Positions 1 through 8,886 are shown, counted from the first letter of the stretch. The stretch: DNA of 64,000 bases from Nocardia transvalensis NBRC 15921 (GCF_000308875.1 NZ_BAGL01000033.1:85794-149793), one strand, 5' to 3'. Numbers and translations: made by a program. Notes: a model not told the origin generated them from the sequence alone.

Positions 1-1602
1 GGGCTCACCATCAGCGCCGACGGCGATCCCGACGCCCAGCCCGGGGCCTTCAGCTGGCGAATCGTCGTGCCGCGGCGGGGGCATTGGCAGACCACCGTGC
101 GCTGCCGGCCGATCATCGGGCACCGGGCCGTCGATATGAACTTCAGCGACGACGATCAGGACAGCCCGACCTACCGGATGAAGCAGTGGCGCGCGACGGC
201 GACCAGCCTGACCGCCTCCGATCCGGGCCTGACGACGATCCTGCTGCGCACCGAGGGCGATCTGGGCGCGCTGCGCATCGACGATCAGGGCGGCGACGCG
301 CCGACCTACGTGGCCGCCGGCGCGCCGTGGTTCATGACACTGTTCGGCCGCGACAGCCTGCTCACCTCGTGGATGGCGCTGGTGCTGGACAGCGATCTGG
401 CACTGGGCACCCTGCAGCAGCTGGCGGCGCTGCAGGGGGCGAAGGTCGATCCGATCACCGAGGAGGAACCGGGCCGGATCATGCACGAGATGCGGCACGG
501 TCCCGCCGGGGACGAGGTGCTCGGCGGCACGGTGTACTACGGCACCGTCGACGCGACGCCGCTGTTCGTCATGCTGCTGGCCGAATGCTGGCGGTGGGGC
601 GCCGAGGAATCGATCGTGAAGGCGCTGCTGCCCGCGGCCGACGCCGCCCTCACCTGGATGGACTCCTACGGCGACACCGACGGCGACGGGTTCGTCGAAT
701 ATCGCCGCAAGACGGATCAGGGGCTGGCGAATCAGGGCTGGAAGGACAGCTGGGACGCGATCTCGTTCGCCGACGGGCACCTCGCCGATCCGCCGATCGC
801 GCTGTGCGAGGTCCAGGGCTACGTCTATGCCGCGTGCCTGGGCCGGGCCGATATCGCCGAGGCGTTCGGCGACGCGGCCACCGCCTCCCGGCTGCGCACC
901 CGGGCCGCCGAGCTGAAGGCGCGCTTCGACGAGTCGTTCTGGCTGCCCCAATCCGGGTGGTACGCCATGGCTCTGGACGCGCGGAAGAATCCGGTGGACG
1001 CGCTGTCGAGCAATGTCGCGCACTGCCTGTGGACCGGGATCGTGCCCGACGAGCGGGCCGCGGTGCTCATCGAGCGGCTCGCGGAATCCGGGATGGACAG
1101 CGGATTCGGGCTGCGCACACTGGGCGAGGCCATGGGCCGCTACAACCCGATGAGCTACCACAACGGGTCGGTGTGGCCGCACGACACCGCCATCGCCGTC
1201 GCCGGGCTGCTGCGCTATCACCACATTCCCGGGGCGACGGAGCTGGCCGAGCGGCTGTCCGCCGGGTTGCTCGAGGCGATCCAGGCGTTCGGGGCGCGGC
1301 CGCCGGAGTTGTTCTGCGGCTTCACCCGTAAGGATTTCCCGGCGCCCGTGCCGTATCCGACGTCGTGTTCGCCGCAGGCGTGGTCCAGCGCCGCGCCGCT
1401 GCTGCTGATGCGGTCCTACCTGGGCCTGCAACCCGACGTGCCCAACCGCACCCTCGCGATCGCCCCGCGCCTGCCCGATCGCGCGGGGCGGGTGCGCCTG
1501 GCGGACCTGCGGCTCGGTCCGGCCACGGTCACCATCGAGGCGCGGGGGACCACGGTGAAGGTCGACGGGCTGCCCGGCGATTGGGAGCTGCGCCAATCCT
1601 GA
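1..1602 (+). CDS. Glycogen debranching enzyme / amylo-alpha-1,6-glucosidase family protein, 3' part
   Basis: The reading frame is open from the first base, so the N-terminus lies outside the window. The visible 533 codons hold the all-alpha (alpha/alpha)6 catalytic domain of GDE-type glucosidases. It shows the acidic cluster DTDGDGFVEYRR, the segment NQGWKDSWDAI that carries the family's acidic catalytic region, and the C-terminal block PTSCSPQAWSSAAPLLLMR. By family the protein removes branch glucose residues from alpha-glucans in the cytosol. The start of the visible part (SWRIVVPRRG) resembles the end of the GDE N-terminal beta domain. The family is clear; the exact substrate is not. Confidence 0.85.
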   Translation, partial: GLTISADGDPDAQPGAFSWRIVVPRRGHWQTTVRCRPIIGHRAVDMNFSDDDQDSPTYRMKQWRATATSLTASDPGLTTILLRTEGDLGALRIDDQGGDAPTYVAAGAPWFMTLFGRDSLLTSWMALVLDSDLALGTLQQLAALQGAKVDPITEEEPGRIMHEMRHGPAGDEVLGGTVYYGTVDATPLFVMLLAECWRWGAEESIVKALLPAADAALTWMDSYGDTDGDGFVEYRRKTDQGLANQGWKDSWDAISFADGHLADPPIALCEVQGYVYAACLGRADIAEAFGDAATASRLRTRAAELKARFDESFWLPQSGWYAMALDARKNPVDALSSNVAHCLWTGIVPDERAAVLIERLAESGMDSGFGLRTLGEAMGRYNPMSYHNGSVWPHDTAIAVAGLLRYHHIPGATELAERLSAGLLEAIQAFGARPPELFCGFTRKDFPAPVPYPTSCSPQAWSSAAPLLLMRSYLGLQPDVPNRTLAIAPRLPDRAGRVRLADLRLGPATVTIEARGTTVKVDGLPGDWELRQS

Positions 1603-1669
1603 GAACCATTGGGCTCAGGGCGAGTACAACCGTCGTCGCGCGGCCGTCGCGTTCGTAGCGTGGACAGGC

Positions 1670-2185
1670 ATGACAGCCAGCACCGGCACTCCGCTCAACG
1701 ATATCGTCGACGCCACCGCGGACGCCGTGGCCGGGGATCCGGCCGCGGCGCACGTGGTGTTCCGGGCGGCCGGAACGCCCGAGGGCGCGGTGGGCAGCAC
1801 GATCACACTCGGCAAACACACTGTGCGAGTGGACGAACCACCGGCCCTCGGCGGCACGGACACCGCCCCCAACCCGGTCGAGGTCTACTTGTCGGCCCTG
1901 ATCTCCTGCCAGGTGGTGACCTACCGCTTCTGGGCGCAACGGCTCGGCATCGCCATCGACGACCTCGCGATCGAGGCCGAGGGAGACCTCGACGTCCGAG
2001 GATTCTTCGGCCTCGACGACGCCGTCCGCCCGGGCTTCCAAGCAATCCGCGTCACCGTCCGGGTCACGGGCCCGGAACCCGCCACCCGCTACGCCGACCT
2101 CCAACGCGTGGTCGACACCCACTGCCCGGTCCTGGATCTGACGGCCGCTCCGACCCCGGTCCACACGACCCTGGTCACGGCCTAG
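1670..2185 (+). CDS. OsmC family peroxiredoxin-like protein
   Basis: This 171-residue protein has the OsmC/Ohr architecture. The peroxidatic-type Cys80 sits in LISCQVVTY at the start of the central helix, and the second Cys152 sits in THCPVLDL. Family members reduce organic hydroperoxides through this Cys pair, or act on related thiol chemistry. It begins 67 bases after the debranching enzyme and is convergent with the downstream sigma factor. The 165 bases between those two genes carry palindromes and a tandem array. A second, dissimilar OsmC protein lies at 8910-9344. Confidence 0.85.
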   Translation: MTASTGTPLNDIVDATADAVAGDPAAAHVVFRAAGTPEGAVGSTITLGKHTVRVDEPPALGGTDTAPNPVEVYLSALISCQVVTYRFWAQRLGIAIDDLAIEAEGDLDVRGFFGLDDAVRPGFQAIRVTVRVTGPEPATRYADLQRVVDTHCPVLDLTAAPTPVHTTLVTA

Positions 2186-2217
2186 GCCACAGCAACTCCG
2201 AAGCGCCACCCACCATT

Positions 2218-2285
2218 ATTCCGGCATGCTTTTGGCCGGAATCCACTGTGGCCGAGGTGGTTCCCGGCCAAGAGCATGCCGGGAA
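2218..2285. repeat. Pair of inverted palindromic elements
   Basis: Positions 2218-2242 and 2261-2285 are two 25-base palindromes. The second is the reverse complement of the first apart from the outer bases and one core base (core CCGGCATGCTTTTGGCCGG against CCGGCATGCTCTTGGCCGG). They lie between two convergent genes, so they could act as a bidirectional terminator. A third copy of the same element is at 29313-29337, so this is an interspersed repeat and not a one-off stem. Confidence 0.7.
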
Positions 2286-2353
2286 AGAGGGCGGGAAGTC
2301 TCCTCGGGAAGAGGGCGGGAAGTTTCCTCGGGAAGAGGGCGGGAAGTCTCCTA
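2281..2353. repeat. Three-copy 24-bp tandem array
   Basis: Units run 2281-2305 (25 bp), 2306-2329 and 2330-2353, each beginning GGGAAGAGGGCGGGAAGT and ending TCCTC or TCCTA. The array starts inside the right arm of the adjacent palindrome. It ends exactly at the stop codon of the sigma-factor gene on the other strand. Confidence 0.8.
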
Positions 2354-3277
2354 CAGGTACCAGTCCGGCCCACCTTCCGGCAGCTCGCGGAGCTTGTCCG
2401 GGTTGCGGACGACGGTGATGCCGGTGATGCGGCCGTCATCGATGATGAACGAGAACACGCCGGTGTGGTTGCCGTCGAAGACGACCAGGCCGGGGCGGCC
2501 GTTGACCAGGACGTTGCGGCCCCACGCACCGGTATTCGCGCGGTACCAGCCGAAGAACAGCTTGGCGACCAGTTCGGCGCCGCGCACGGGTTCGCGGATG
2601 GCGGGCACCTTGCCGCCGCCGTCGGCGGTCAGCGTGACCTTGTCGTCCAGCACGCCGAGCAGCGCGCCCAGGTCGCCGGACTGCCAGGCCACGGCGAAGG
2701 CGGACACCACCTTCTCGTGCTCGTCGCGGCTGGCCGGGAAGCGCGGCGTGCCGTCCTCGACGTGCTTGCGCGCCCGGGAGGCCAACTGCCGCACCGCGGC
2801 CGGAGTGCGCCCGACCACCTCCGCCACCTCCGGACCGGACATCCCGAACACCTCCTGCAACACGAAGGCGGTCCGTTCGGCGGGCGACAGCGACTCCAGC
2901 ACCACCAGCAGTGCGGTGGTGACGCGCTCGTCCTGCGTGACGCGATCGGCGGGATCGTCCATGGTGGTGACCTCCGGTTCGGGCAGCCAGTCGCCGACGT
3001 ACTGCTCCCGCCGGGCCCGAGCCGATCCGAGCTGGTCCAGGGCGAGCCGCCCGGTGACGGTGGTCAGCCACGCGCGCAGATTGTCGATGTGATCGTCCTC
3101 GGCCCGGGTCTCCGACCAGCGCTGCAACCGCAGCCACGCCTCCTGCACCACGTCGTCCGCATCGCTGAGGCTGCCGAGCGTGCTGTACGCCAACCGGCGC
3201 AGATAGGGCCGATGCTCCTCGAACCGGCGCGCCAACTCCGCCCGGCCCACATCCCCCCGCCGTTCCTCGCCCGTCAC
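2351..3277 (-). CDS. sigJ: ECF41-type RNA polymerase sigma factor with SnoaL-like C-terminal domain
   Basis: This 308-residue sigma factor has a region 2 domain at about residues 18-90, a region 4 helix-turn-helix at about 125-175, and a C-terminal NTF2/SnoaL-like domain at about 180-308. Two hallmarks of the ECF41 group are present: the linker motif WLPEP (97-101) and NPDKL (292-296) in the C-terminal domain. In that group the C-terminal domain replaces a separate anti-sigma factor. ECF41 genes usually sit beside a carboxymuconolactone decarboxylase, oxidoreductase or epimerase target gene, and none is adjacent here. The name follows mycobacterial SigJ, and orthology is inferred. Confidence 0.85.
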   Translation of the reverse strand: MTGEERRGDVGRAELARRFEEHRPYLRRLAYSTLGSLSDADDVVQEAWLRLQRWSETRAEDDHIDNLRAWLTTVTGRLALDQLGSARARREQYVGDWLPEPEVTTMDDPADRVTQDERVTTALLVVLESLSPAERTAFVLQEVFGMSGPEVAEVVGRTPAAVRQLASRARKHVEDGTPRFPASRDEHEKVVSAFAVAWQSGDLGALLGVLDDKVTLTADGGGKVPAIREPVRGAELVAKLFFGWYRANTGAWGRNVLVNGRPGLVVFDGNHTGVFSFIIDDGRITGITVVRNPDKLRELPEGGPDWYL

Positions 3278-3316
3278 GTCCTGCCTCCCTTTCGTCCGCC
3301 CGAGCCTATCGGGGGC

Positions 3317-3958
3317 TCACCAGGGACGACGATGTGGAGTAGGGGTGTGTGACATCGACGCGGCGAGCCGCCGGACCACCGCGGGAAGCAAATCGTGCTC
3401 GGCGACCAGCACGCGCTCCGCCAGCGACTCCGCGGTATCGCCGGGCACCACCGGAACCCGAGCCTGAGCGAGCACCGGTCCGGCGTCGTAATCCTCGGTG
3501 ACCAGGTGCACCGTCGGGCCGGAGACGGTGTCTCCCGAGGCGAGGACGGCCTCGTGAACGGCGTTGCCGTACATGCCTTTTCCACCATGGCGGGGCAGGA
3601 GCGCCGGGTGGACGTTGACGATTCTGGAGGTGTACTCGGCTCGGGTGCGGGGGCCGAGTTTCTTCATGTAGCCCGCGGTCACGACCAGGTCGGTCTCGTG
3701 GGCGGTCAGCGCGGATCGAATCGCCGCGTCCAGTAGCTCCGGTTCCGGATGGGTGCTGCCGGACAGGTGTAGTGCGGGGATGCCCGCGTCGCGGGCGAAG
3801 GCGAGCGCGCCGGATCCGCTGTTGTTGCTGATGACGAGGCTGATCGTGAAAGGTGAGTCGGGGGAGAGCGAGGTGCGGTGGAGGGCCCGCAGATTCGAGC
3901 CGTTGTGTGACGCCAGGACGGCGACGTGTACTCCGGACACTCGGGCAGTGTCGCACAT
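3317..3958 (-). CDS. Phosphoribosylglycinamide formyltransferase family protein (PurN-like)
   Basis: The protein has 213 residues and the formyltransferase fold, with an N-terminal phosphate-binding turn (ASHNGSNLRAL). The catalytic set is NVHPALLP (Asn115, His117) with Asp158 in TEDYDAGP. Family members transfer a formyl group from 10-formyl-THF to GAR in purine synthesis. In Actinobacteria the housekeeping purN normally adjoins purH, and no purine gene is nearby here. This copy may be a paralogue or a formyltransferase for another amine. A GTG codon at 3938-3940 is an alternative start six codons downstream. Confidence 0.75.
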   Translation of the reverse strand: MCDTARVSGVHVAVLASHNGSNLRALHRTSLSPDSPFTISLVISNNSGSGALAFARDAGIPALHLSGSTHPEPELLDAAIRSALTAHETDLVVTAGYMKKLGPRTRAEYTSRIVNVHPALLPRHGGKGMYGNAVHEAVLASGDTVSGPTVHLVTEDYDAGPVLAQARVPVVPGDTAESLAERVLVAEHDLLPAVVRRLAASMSHTPTPHRRPW

Positions 3959-4011
3959 GCGGGCTGCTGGGTGATGTGGGGTGGGGCGAGGGGGGTCGAT
4001 AGGCTCGGATT

Positions 4012-5034
4012 GTGGGTGTGTGTGGTGCGCGGGCTGTGGGGCTGGTGGTGGGGTTTGTGCTGGACAGGGTGGTGGGGGATCCGCGGCGGGGGCATCCGGT
4101 GGCGGGGTTCGGGGTGGTGGCGGGGGCGTTGGAGTCGGTGGGTTATCGGGATCGGCGTGGGGCGGGGGTTGTGCATGAGGTCGTGCTTGTCGGGGGTGTG
4201 GTGGCGGTCGGCGCGGGGGTGGAGCGGATGGTCGGACGGCGGATGCGGCGGGAGGGGGTGCGAACTCGGTTGGGGGTCAAGGCTTTCGATATTCCGCTCG
4301 TGGTGGTGACCGCGGTGGCCACGTGGACGGCGCTCGGCGGGACCACGCTCGCGCGGACGGGGCGGGAGATGGCCGATCGGCTGGAGCGTGGGGATGTCGG
4401 TGGGGCTCGGGAGTTGCTGCCGTCGCTGTGCGGGCGGGATCCGGAGGTTCTCGATGCCGACGGGCTGGCGCGGGCCGCGGTCGAATCCATCGCGGAGAAC
4501 ACCTCCGATGCGACGGTCGCGCCGCTGGTCTGGGGTGCGATCGCGGGCGTGCCGGGGCTGCTCGGGTACCGGGCGGTGAACACCCTCGACGCGATGGTCG
4601 GATATCGCAACGATCGCTATCGCCGCTTCGGCTGGGCGGCCGCCCGCACCGACGATCTGGCGAATCTGCTCCCGGCGCGGCTGAGTGGCCTCCTGACCGT
4701 CGCGTTGGCCCCTTTGTCCGGTGGCCGTCCCGCCGCAGCCCTCCGGGCCTGGCAGCGCGATGCGGCGGCCCATCCCAGTCCCAATGCGGGCGTGGCCGAA
4801 TCCACGATGGCCGGTGCGCTCGGCATCCGCCTCGGCGGCCCGACCGAATACCGGCACGGCACCGAACTCCGCCCCACCCTCGGTGAGGGTCCCAGCCCGC
4901 GCGTTCCCGACCTGCGCCGAGCCGTAGCCCTGTCCGAAGCGGTCCAGGCGGCCACGGTCCTGGTCACCGCCCTCGCCGTCCTCCTCGGTGGCGCACGTCG
5001 AAGGTCGTGTGGTCAGCGGGGAGTGTTGCCGTAG
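4012..5034 (+). CDS. cobD: Adenosylcobinamide-phosphate synthase CobD/CbiB
   Basis: This roughly 340-residue integral membrane protein of cobalamin synthesis attaches aminopropanol (or its phosphate) to adenosylcobyric acid. The N-terminal family signature DRVVGDPRRGHPVAGFG is followed by the conserved ESIAENTSDATVAPLVWGAIAGVPG block and by GYRNDRYRRFGWAAARTDDLANLLPARLSG. GTG start. It is the counterpart of Rv2236c and faces surf1 convergently with a 22-base overlap. Codon use shifts along the gene, from G/T-rich at the 5' end to C-rich at the 3' end. Confidence 0.92.
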   Translation: MGVCGARAVGLVVGFVLDRVVGDPRRGHPVAGFGVVAGALESVGYRDRRGAGVVHEVVLVGGVVAVGAGVERMVGRRMRREGVRTRLGVKAFDIPLVVVTAVATWTALGGTTLARTGREMADRLERGDVGGARELLPSLCGRDPEVLDADGLARAAVESIAENTSDATVAPLVWGAIAGVPGLLGYRAVNTLDAMVGYRNDRYRRFGWAAARTDDLANLLPARLSGLLTVALAPLSGGRPAAALRAWQRDAAAHPSPNAGVAESTMAGALGIRLGGPTEYRHGTELRPTLGEGPSPRVPDLRRAVALSEAVQAATVLVTALAVLLGGARRRSCGQRGVLP

Positions 5035-5903
5035 CGGTCGGCGAGACGGTCGGCGTTGGATTTTCGCGGGGCTGTAGCGGCGGGCGGGGCGGCGGAATCC
5101 GCTGTCGCCCCTGATGTTTCCGCTGCGGGGCGGGATGTGCCGCCCCGCTCCCGGCGGCGTTCGCGGAGTTCGGCCCAGACGAAATAGCCGAGGCCGAGCG
5201 GGGCCATGATGCCGAAGGCGATCCATTGCAGGCCGTAGGAGAGATACGGTCCGGCGTCGAGTTGTGGCAGGGCGGGCGGGGTGAACGCGCCCGGCTGGCC
5301 CTCGGTCAGCTGGAGGTAGCCGCGGTCGGGGGGAACCGTGCCGACGGGCGTACCCACCACGGTCGAAAATTGTTCGGTGTCAATGGAATACACCTGACGG
5401 AAGCCGTCCTGGTGCAGGGGTTCCTTGCCCGGGATCACGCCCTCGGATTTGCGTACCCGGCCCTCGATGCGCTGCGGGCCCGCGGGCGGTTCGGCGATCG
5501 GCGGGATGCGGCTGCCGTCGACGGCGGCCACCAGGCCCCGATCGATCAGCAGCGTCCGGCCGTCGTCGAGACGGAAGGTGGCCAGTACGCCGTAGGCCGG
5601 GTGGTCGTCGAGCCGCTGCAGCCGCTCCAGCACCGTCGATCCGGGGACGTAGTTGCCGGTGGCGACGACGCGACGCCATTCGGTGTCCGTCGCGCCGGGG
5701 TCGTTCAGCAGCGTGGCGACATCGACCGGATCGGCCGTCACCGATTCGGCGATGAGGTCGTTGCGGTGCGAGGTGCGATTGTTCTTGCCCAGCTGCCACG
5801 GCGCGAGCACCGTGAAACACAGGTACGCGAACGCCACCACGACCACCGCGAGGATCAGCCAGTTGGGTCGCAGCAGGAAGGTGAGCCGGCGCAGCACGTT
5901 CAT
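5013..5903 (-). CDS. SURF1 family protein (cytochrome oxidase assembly)
   Basis: This 296-residue protein has the two-helix SURF1 topology. A membrane segment near residues 13-35 ends in the typical APWQLGKN motif. An extracytoplasmic domain follows, then a second membrane segment near 230-250 (YGLQWIAFGIMAPLGLGYFVW) and a charged Ala/Pro-rich tail. SURF1 proteins help insert haem into cytochrome c oxidase. The ATG overlaps the stop of the upstream phosphatase gene as ATGA, which indicates translational coupling. The order matches Rv2234-Rv2235 of M. tuberculosis. Confidence 0.9.
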   Translation of the reverse strand: MNVLRRLTFLLRPNWLILAVVVVAFAYLCFTVLAPWQLGKNNRTSHRNDLIAESVTADPVDVATLLNDPGATDTEWRRVVATGNYVPGSTVLERLQRLDDHPAYGVLATFRLDDGRTLLIDRGLVAAVDGSRIPPIAEPPAGPQRIEGRVRKSEGVIPGKEPLHQDGFRQVYSIDTEQFSTVVGTPVGTVPPDRGYLQLTEGQPGAFTPPALPQLDAGPYLSYGLQWIAFGIMAPLGLGYFVWAELRERRRERGGTSRPAAETSGATADSAAPPAATAPRKSNADRLADRYGNTPR

Positions 5904-6394
5904 CGGTGGACGCTGCCCTCGCCGAGCTGGTCGCGGACCCAGTCGAGCAGTCCGGGCACCGCGGCCTCGATCTGCTCGCGGACCAGTTCGAAGTCGGAGT
6001 CGTCGCCGTAGTACGGATCCGGCACGTCGCCGTCGTCGGCCTTCGGATCGAAACTGCGCAGCAGGCGGCGGCGGTCCCGTGGCACGCCCAGGCGGGCCAG
6101 GTCGCGTTCGTGCGAGGTGGCGAGGGCGACGAGCAGGTCGGCGTCGAGATGGTCCGCGCCCACCATGGCCGCGACGTGGCCGACCGGATAGCCGTGCCGG
6201 TTCAGCAGCGCGGTCGTGCGCGGGTCGGCGTCCGAGCCTACGTGCCAGGCGGTGGTGCCGGCGCTGCTCACGCGCACCAGGTCGGCGAGCCCGGCCCGCT
6301 CGACGTGCGCGGCGAAGATCTTCTCGGCCATCGGTGACCGGCAGATGTTGCCGGTACAGATGAAGGTCACATGCAGCTCGCCCACGACAGACAT
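5900..6394 (-). CDS. ptpA: Low-molecular-weight protein tyrosine phosphatase (PtpA-like)
   Basis: The 164-residue protein carries the CX5R phosphate loop CTGNICRS (Cys13, Arg19) and the general-acid loop PDPYYGD (Asp126), both diagnostic for this family. It hydrolyses phosphotyrosine in the cytosol; mycobacterial PtpA is secreted into host cells. The ATG at 6394 was chosen because upstream codons are unlike the family and the next residues (SVVGELHVTFICTGN) align with it. No PtkA-like kinase gene adjoins it, unlike in M. tuberculosis. Confidence 0.92.
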   Translation of the reverse strand: MSVVGELHVTFICTGNICRSPMAEKIFAAHVERAGLADLVRVSSAGTTAWHVGSDADPRTTALLNRHGYPVGHVAAMVGADHLDADLLVALATSHERDLARLGVPRDRRRLLRSFDPKADDGDVPDPYYGDDSDFELVREQIEAAVPGLLDWVRDQLGEGSVHR

Positions 6395-6638
6395 TCTGGC
6401 CGGTCGGTGCCGGACCCGGGCACGTAGGGTGGATGGCTGTGCCACAGGACACCACGACCGGCCCGGAAACGCGCGAAACAGGCGCGGCGGATCACCCCGC
6501 GCCCGCGCGGGCCGGAGTCGTCGGTGCGGCAGGTGCGTGGGGCAGCTGCCGTGGGCGGGAGACAGCTGCGCGGGGCAGGAATCCAGGGACGTGGGGCGGC
6601 CGCGGTCGGCGGGCGACGGTCGAGGCGGGGGTGCGGGC
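6395..6638. promoter_or_regulatory. Divergent spacer between ptpA and cobC
   Basis: These 244 bases separate the divergent ptpA-surf1 and cobC transcription units. A 69-codon frame (6433-6642, +) overlaps the cobC start, but it is low-complexity and Gly/Arg/Ala-rich. It is not called as a gene. Its position matches that of the M. tuberculosis ptkA region, which is missing here. Confidence 0.35.
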
Positions 6639-7676
6639 GTGAGCGGCGAGTACGTGGAGCGCGCGAAGCTGCGCCATCACGGCGACGCCGACGTGCGGGC
6701 CGGGATGCTCGACTTCGCGGTGAACGTGCAGGGCGACGCGCCGCCGGACTGGTTGCGCGCGCGGCTGGCGGCCCGGCTCGGGGACCTCGGGCGCTATCCC
6801 GGCGCGGGCGAGGCGGCCGCGGCGCGCTCCGCCGTCGCCGCGCGGCACGGCCGCACTCCGGACGAGGTGCTGCTGCTGGCGGGCGCGGCCGAAGGGTTCG
6901 CGATGCTGCCCCGGCTGGCCCCGGAGCTGGCCGCGGTGATCCACCCGTCGTTCACCGAACCCGAGCTGGCGTTGCGCGAGGCGGAGGTCGCGGTCGCGCG
7001 GGTCGTGCTGCAGCCGCCGTACGAACTGGACCCGGCGCTGGTCCCCGACGCGGCCGACCTGGTGGTGCTCGGGAATCCGACCAACCCGACCTCCGTCCTG
7101 CACCCGGCCTCCGTGATCCGGGCGCTGCGGCGGCCGGGCCGCATCGTCGTGGTCGACGAAGCCTTCGCCGATGCGATACCCGGGGAAGTGGAATCCCTTG
7201 CGGCGGAATCTCTTCCGGACGTACTCGTGCTACGCAGCCTCACCAAGACGTGGGCGCTGGCCGGTCTGCGGTGCGGATACTTCCTCGGCCCGCACGACCT
7301 GCTGGCCCGACTCGATCACGGCCGGGCGCACTGGCCGCTGGGCACCCTGCAACTGGAAGCCGTCGCCGCGACCGCGCAGCCGGAGGCCGTCGCCGAATCC
7401 CGTTCGCACGCAACGCGAATCGCCGCCGATCGCGCCGCGATGATCCCGCGCCTGCGCGAACTCGGCGTGGAGGTCGGTGAACCGGCCCGGGGACCCTTCC
7501 TGTTAATCCGCGTCCCCGATGCCGAACTTCTCCGCAAACGGTTGGCGGACAAGGGGATCGCCGTCCGTCGCGGAGACACCTTCCCCGGCCTCGGCCCCGG
7601 TCACCTGCGGGTGGCGGTGCGCGGCAGCGCCCAGGTGGACCGCTTGGTCGCTGCGATCCAGGAGGTTGGCCTGTGA
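6639..7676 (+). CDS. cobC: PLP-dependent aminotransferase-fold enzyme CobC (threonine-phosphate decarboxylase-like)
   Basis: This is a 345-residue fold-type I PLP enzyme. The cofactor lysine is Lys203 in RSLTKTWALAGLRCGYFLG, preceded by the cofactor-binding segments LGNPTNPTS and VVDEAFAD. In this position (Rv2231c) the enzyme is annotated CobC and is thought to supply aminopropanol phosphate from L-threonine phosphate for cobalamin. Histidinol-phosphate aminotransferase is the main alternative by fold. The GTG at 6639 is preferred; it overlaps the stop of an upstream low-complexity frame. The gene lies near cobD but on a separate unit. Confidence 0.85.
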   Translation: MSGEYVERAKLRHHGDADVRAGMLDFAVNVQGDAPPDWLRARLAARLGDLGRYPGAGEAAAARSAVAARHGRTPDEVLLLAGAAEGFAMLPRLAPELAAVIHPSFTEPELALREAEVAVARVVLQPPYELDPALVPDAADLVVLGNPTNPTSVLHPASVIRALRRPGRIVVVDEAFADAIPGEVESLAAESLPDVLVLRSLTKTWALAGLRCGYFLGPHDLLARLDHGRAHWPLGTLQLEAVAATAQPEAVAESRSHATRIAADRAAMIPRLRELGVEVGEPARGPFLLIRVPDAELLRKRLADKGIAVRRGDTFPGLGPGHLRVAVRGSAQVDRLVAAIQEVGL

Positions 7677-7752
7677 ATCGCTCGTGGTGTCGAGCAGCGC
7701 GGGACGATCATGATGTTCGGCAGGTGGATGGGATCGGAGTGGAGGTGGTTCT

Positions 7753-8886
7753 GTGACGGAATCGGTGGAGCTGTCGGAGCTGATCGGTGTGCTGGACGCG
7801 GCGTATCCGCCCCGGCTCGCCGAATCGTGGGATTCGGTGGGGCTCGTCTGCGGTGACCCCGGAGATCCGGTGTCCCGGGTGATGTTCGCCGTGGACGCGA
7901 CCGCCGGTGTGGTGGACGAGGCGATCGCGTGGGGCGCGCAGGCTCTCGTGGTGCATCATCCGCTGCTGTTGCGCGGCGTCGACACCGTGGCGGCGAATAC
8001 CCCGAAAGGCGCTCTGCTGCACAGGCTCATCCGGAACGGGTGCGCGCTGTTCACCGCGCACACCAACGCCGACTCCGCCGATCCGGGCGTGTCCGATGCC
8101 TTGGCGAAGACGCTGGGGATAGCGGTCACCGGACCCTTGAACCCGAAACCCGCTGCGGCCGTGGACGAGTGGGCCATCCAGGTTCCCCACGAACACTCCG
8201 ATGCCCTTCTGGCCGCGCTGTTCGCGGCCGGTGCGGGCGGCACGGACAACTACCGGGACTGCTGCTTCCGGACACCCGGAACCGGTCAGTTCCGGCCGGT
8301 CGACGGCGCGAATCCCGCTGTCGGCGAGGTCGGTTCGCTCGAGCGCGTCGCGGAGGACCGGATCGAGGTGATAGCGCCGCCGTCGGCGCGGGCCGCCGTC
8401 CTGGCCGCCCTGCACGCCGCGCACCCGTTCGAATCACCGGCCTTCCACGTGACCGAACGCGCCGCACTACCCTCCGGGCTCGGCCTGGGCCGGGTGGGGG
8501 AGCTGCCGCGGCCGGAATCGTTGCGCGACTTCACCGCTCACGTGCGCGCGGCCCTGCCCGGCACCGCCTGGGGCGTACGCGCGGCGGGCGACCCCGACCG
8601 GACGATCCGCACCGTCGCCGTCTGCGGCGGCGCGGGCGACTCCCTCCTGAACACCGTCTCCCGCCTCGGCGTCGACGCCTACGTCACCGCCGACCTCCGC
8701 CACCACCCCGCCGACGAACACCTCCGCGCCGGCGGCCCCGCTCTCATCGACGCCGCCCACTGGGCCACCGAATTCCCCTGGTGCGCTCAGGCCGCCGACA
8801 TCCTCCGCGCCGCCCTCCCCACCGTCGAAACCCGCGTCTGTACCCTCCGCACCGACCCCTGGACCCTCGGCGCCGCCGACGCCTGA
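7753..8886 (+). CDS. NIF3-like dinuclear metal centre hexameric protein (YbgI/DUF34)
   Basis: The 377-residue protein matches the actinobacterial NIF3 family. It has metal-ligand motifs [10 protein letters not shown] (68-74) and [10 protein letters not shown] (103-112) in the N-terminal half and [11 protein letters not shown] near the C-terminus. A PII-like insertion domain at about 125-230 separates the two halves. Its biochemical role is unsettled; hydrolase and GTP cyclohydrolase-like activities have been suggested. It lies 76 bases after cobC and is the counterpart of Rv2230c. GTG start. Confidence 0.9.
   Translation: MTESVELSELIGVLDAAYPPRLAESWDSVGLVCGDPGDPVSRVMFAVDATAGVVDEAIAWGAQALVVHHPLLLRGVDTVAANTPKGALLHRLIRNGCALFTAHTNADSADPGVSDALAKTLGIAVTGPLNPKPAAAVDEWAIQVPHEHSDALLAALFAAGAGGTDNYRDCCFRTPGTGQFRPVDGANPAVGEVGSLERVAEDRIEVIAPPSARAAVLAALHAAHPFESPAFHVTERAALPSGLGLGRVGELPRPESLRDFTAHVRAALPGTAWGVRAAGDPDRTIRTVAVCGGAGDSLLNTVSRLGVDAYVTADLRHHPADEHLRAGGPALIDAAHWATEFPWCAQAADILRAALPTVETRVCTLRTDPWTLGAADA

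Noticed and set aside
3706..5226. 506-codon minus-strand frame across cobD
   Set aside because: Shadow of cobD; the protein is His/Pro/Arg low-complexity with no family pattern.
6433..6642. 69-codon frame before cobC
   Set aside because: Gly/Arg/Ala low complexity and no family pattern. Overlap with the cobC start is weak support, so it is mentioned only within the spacer entry.
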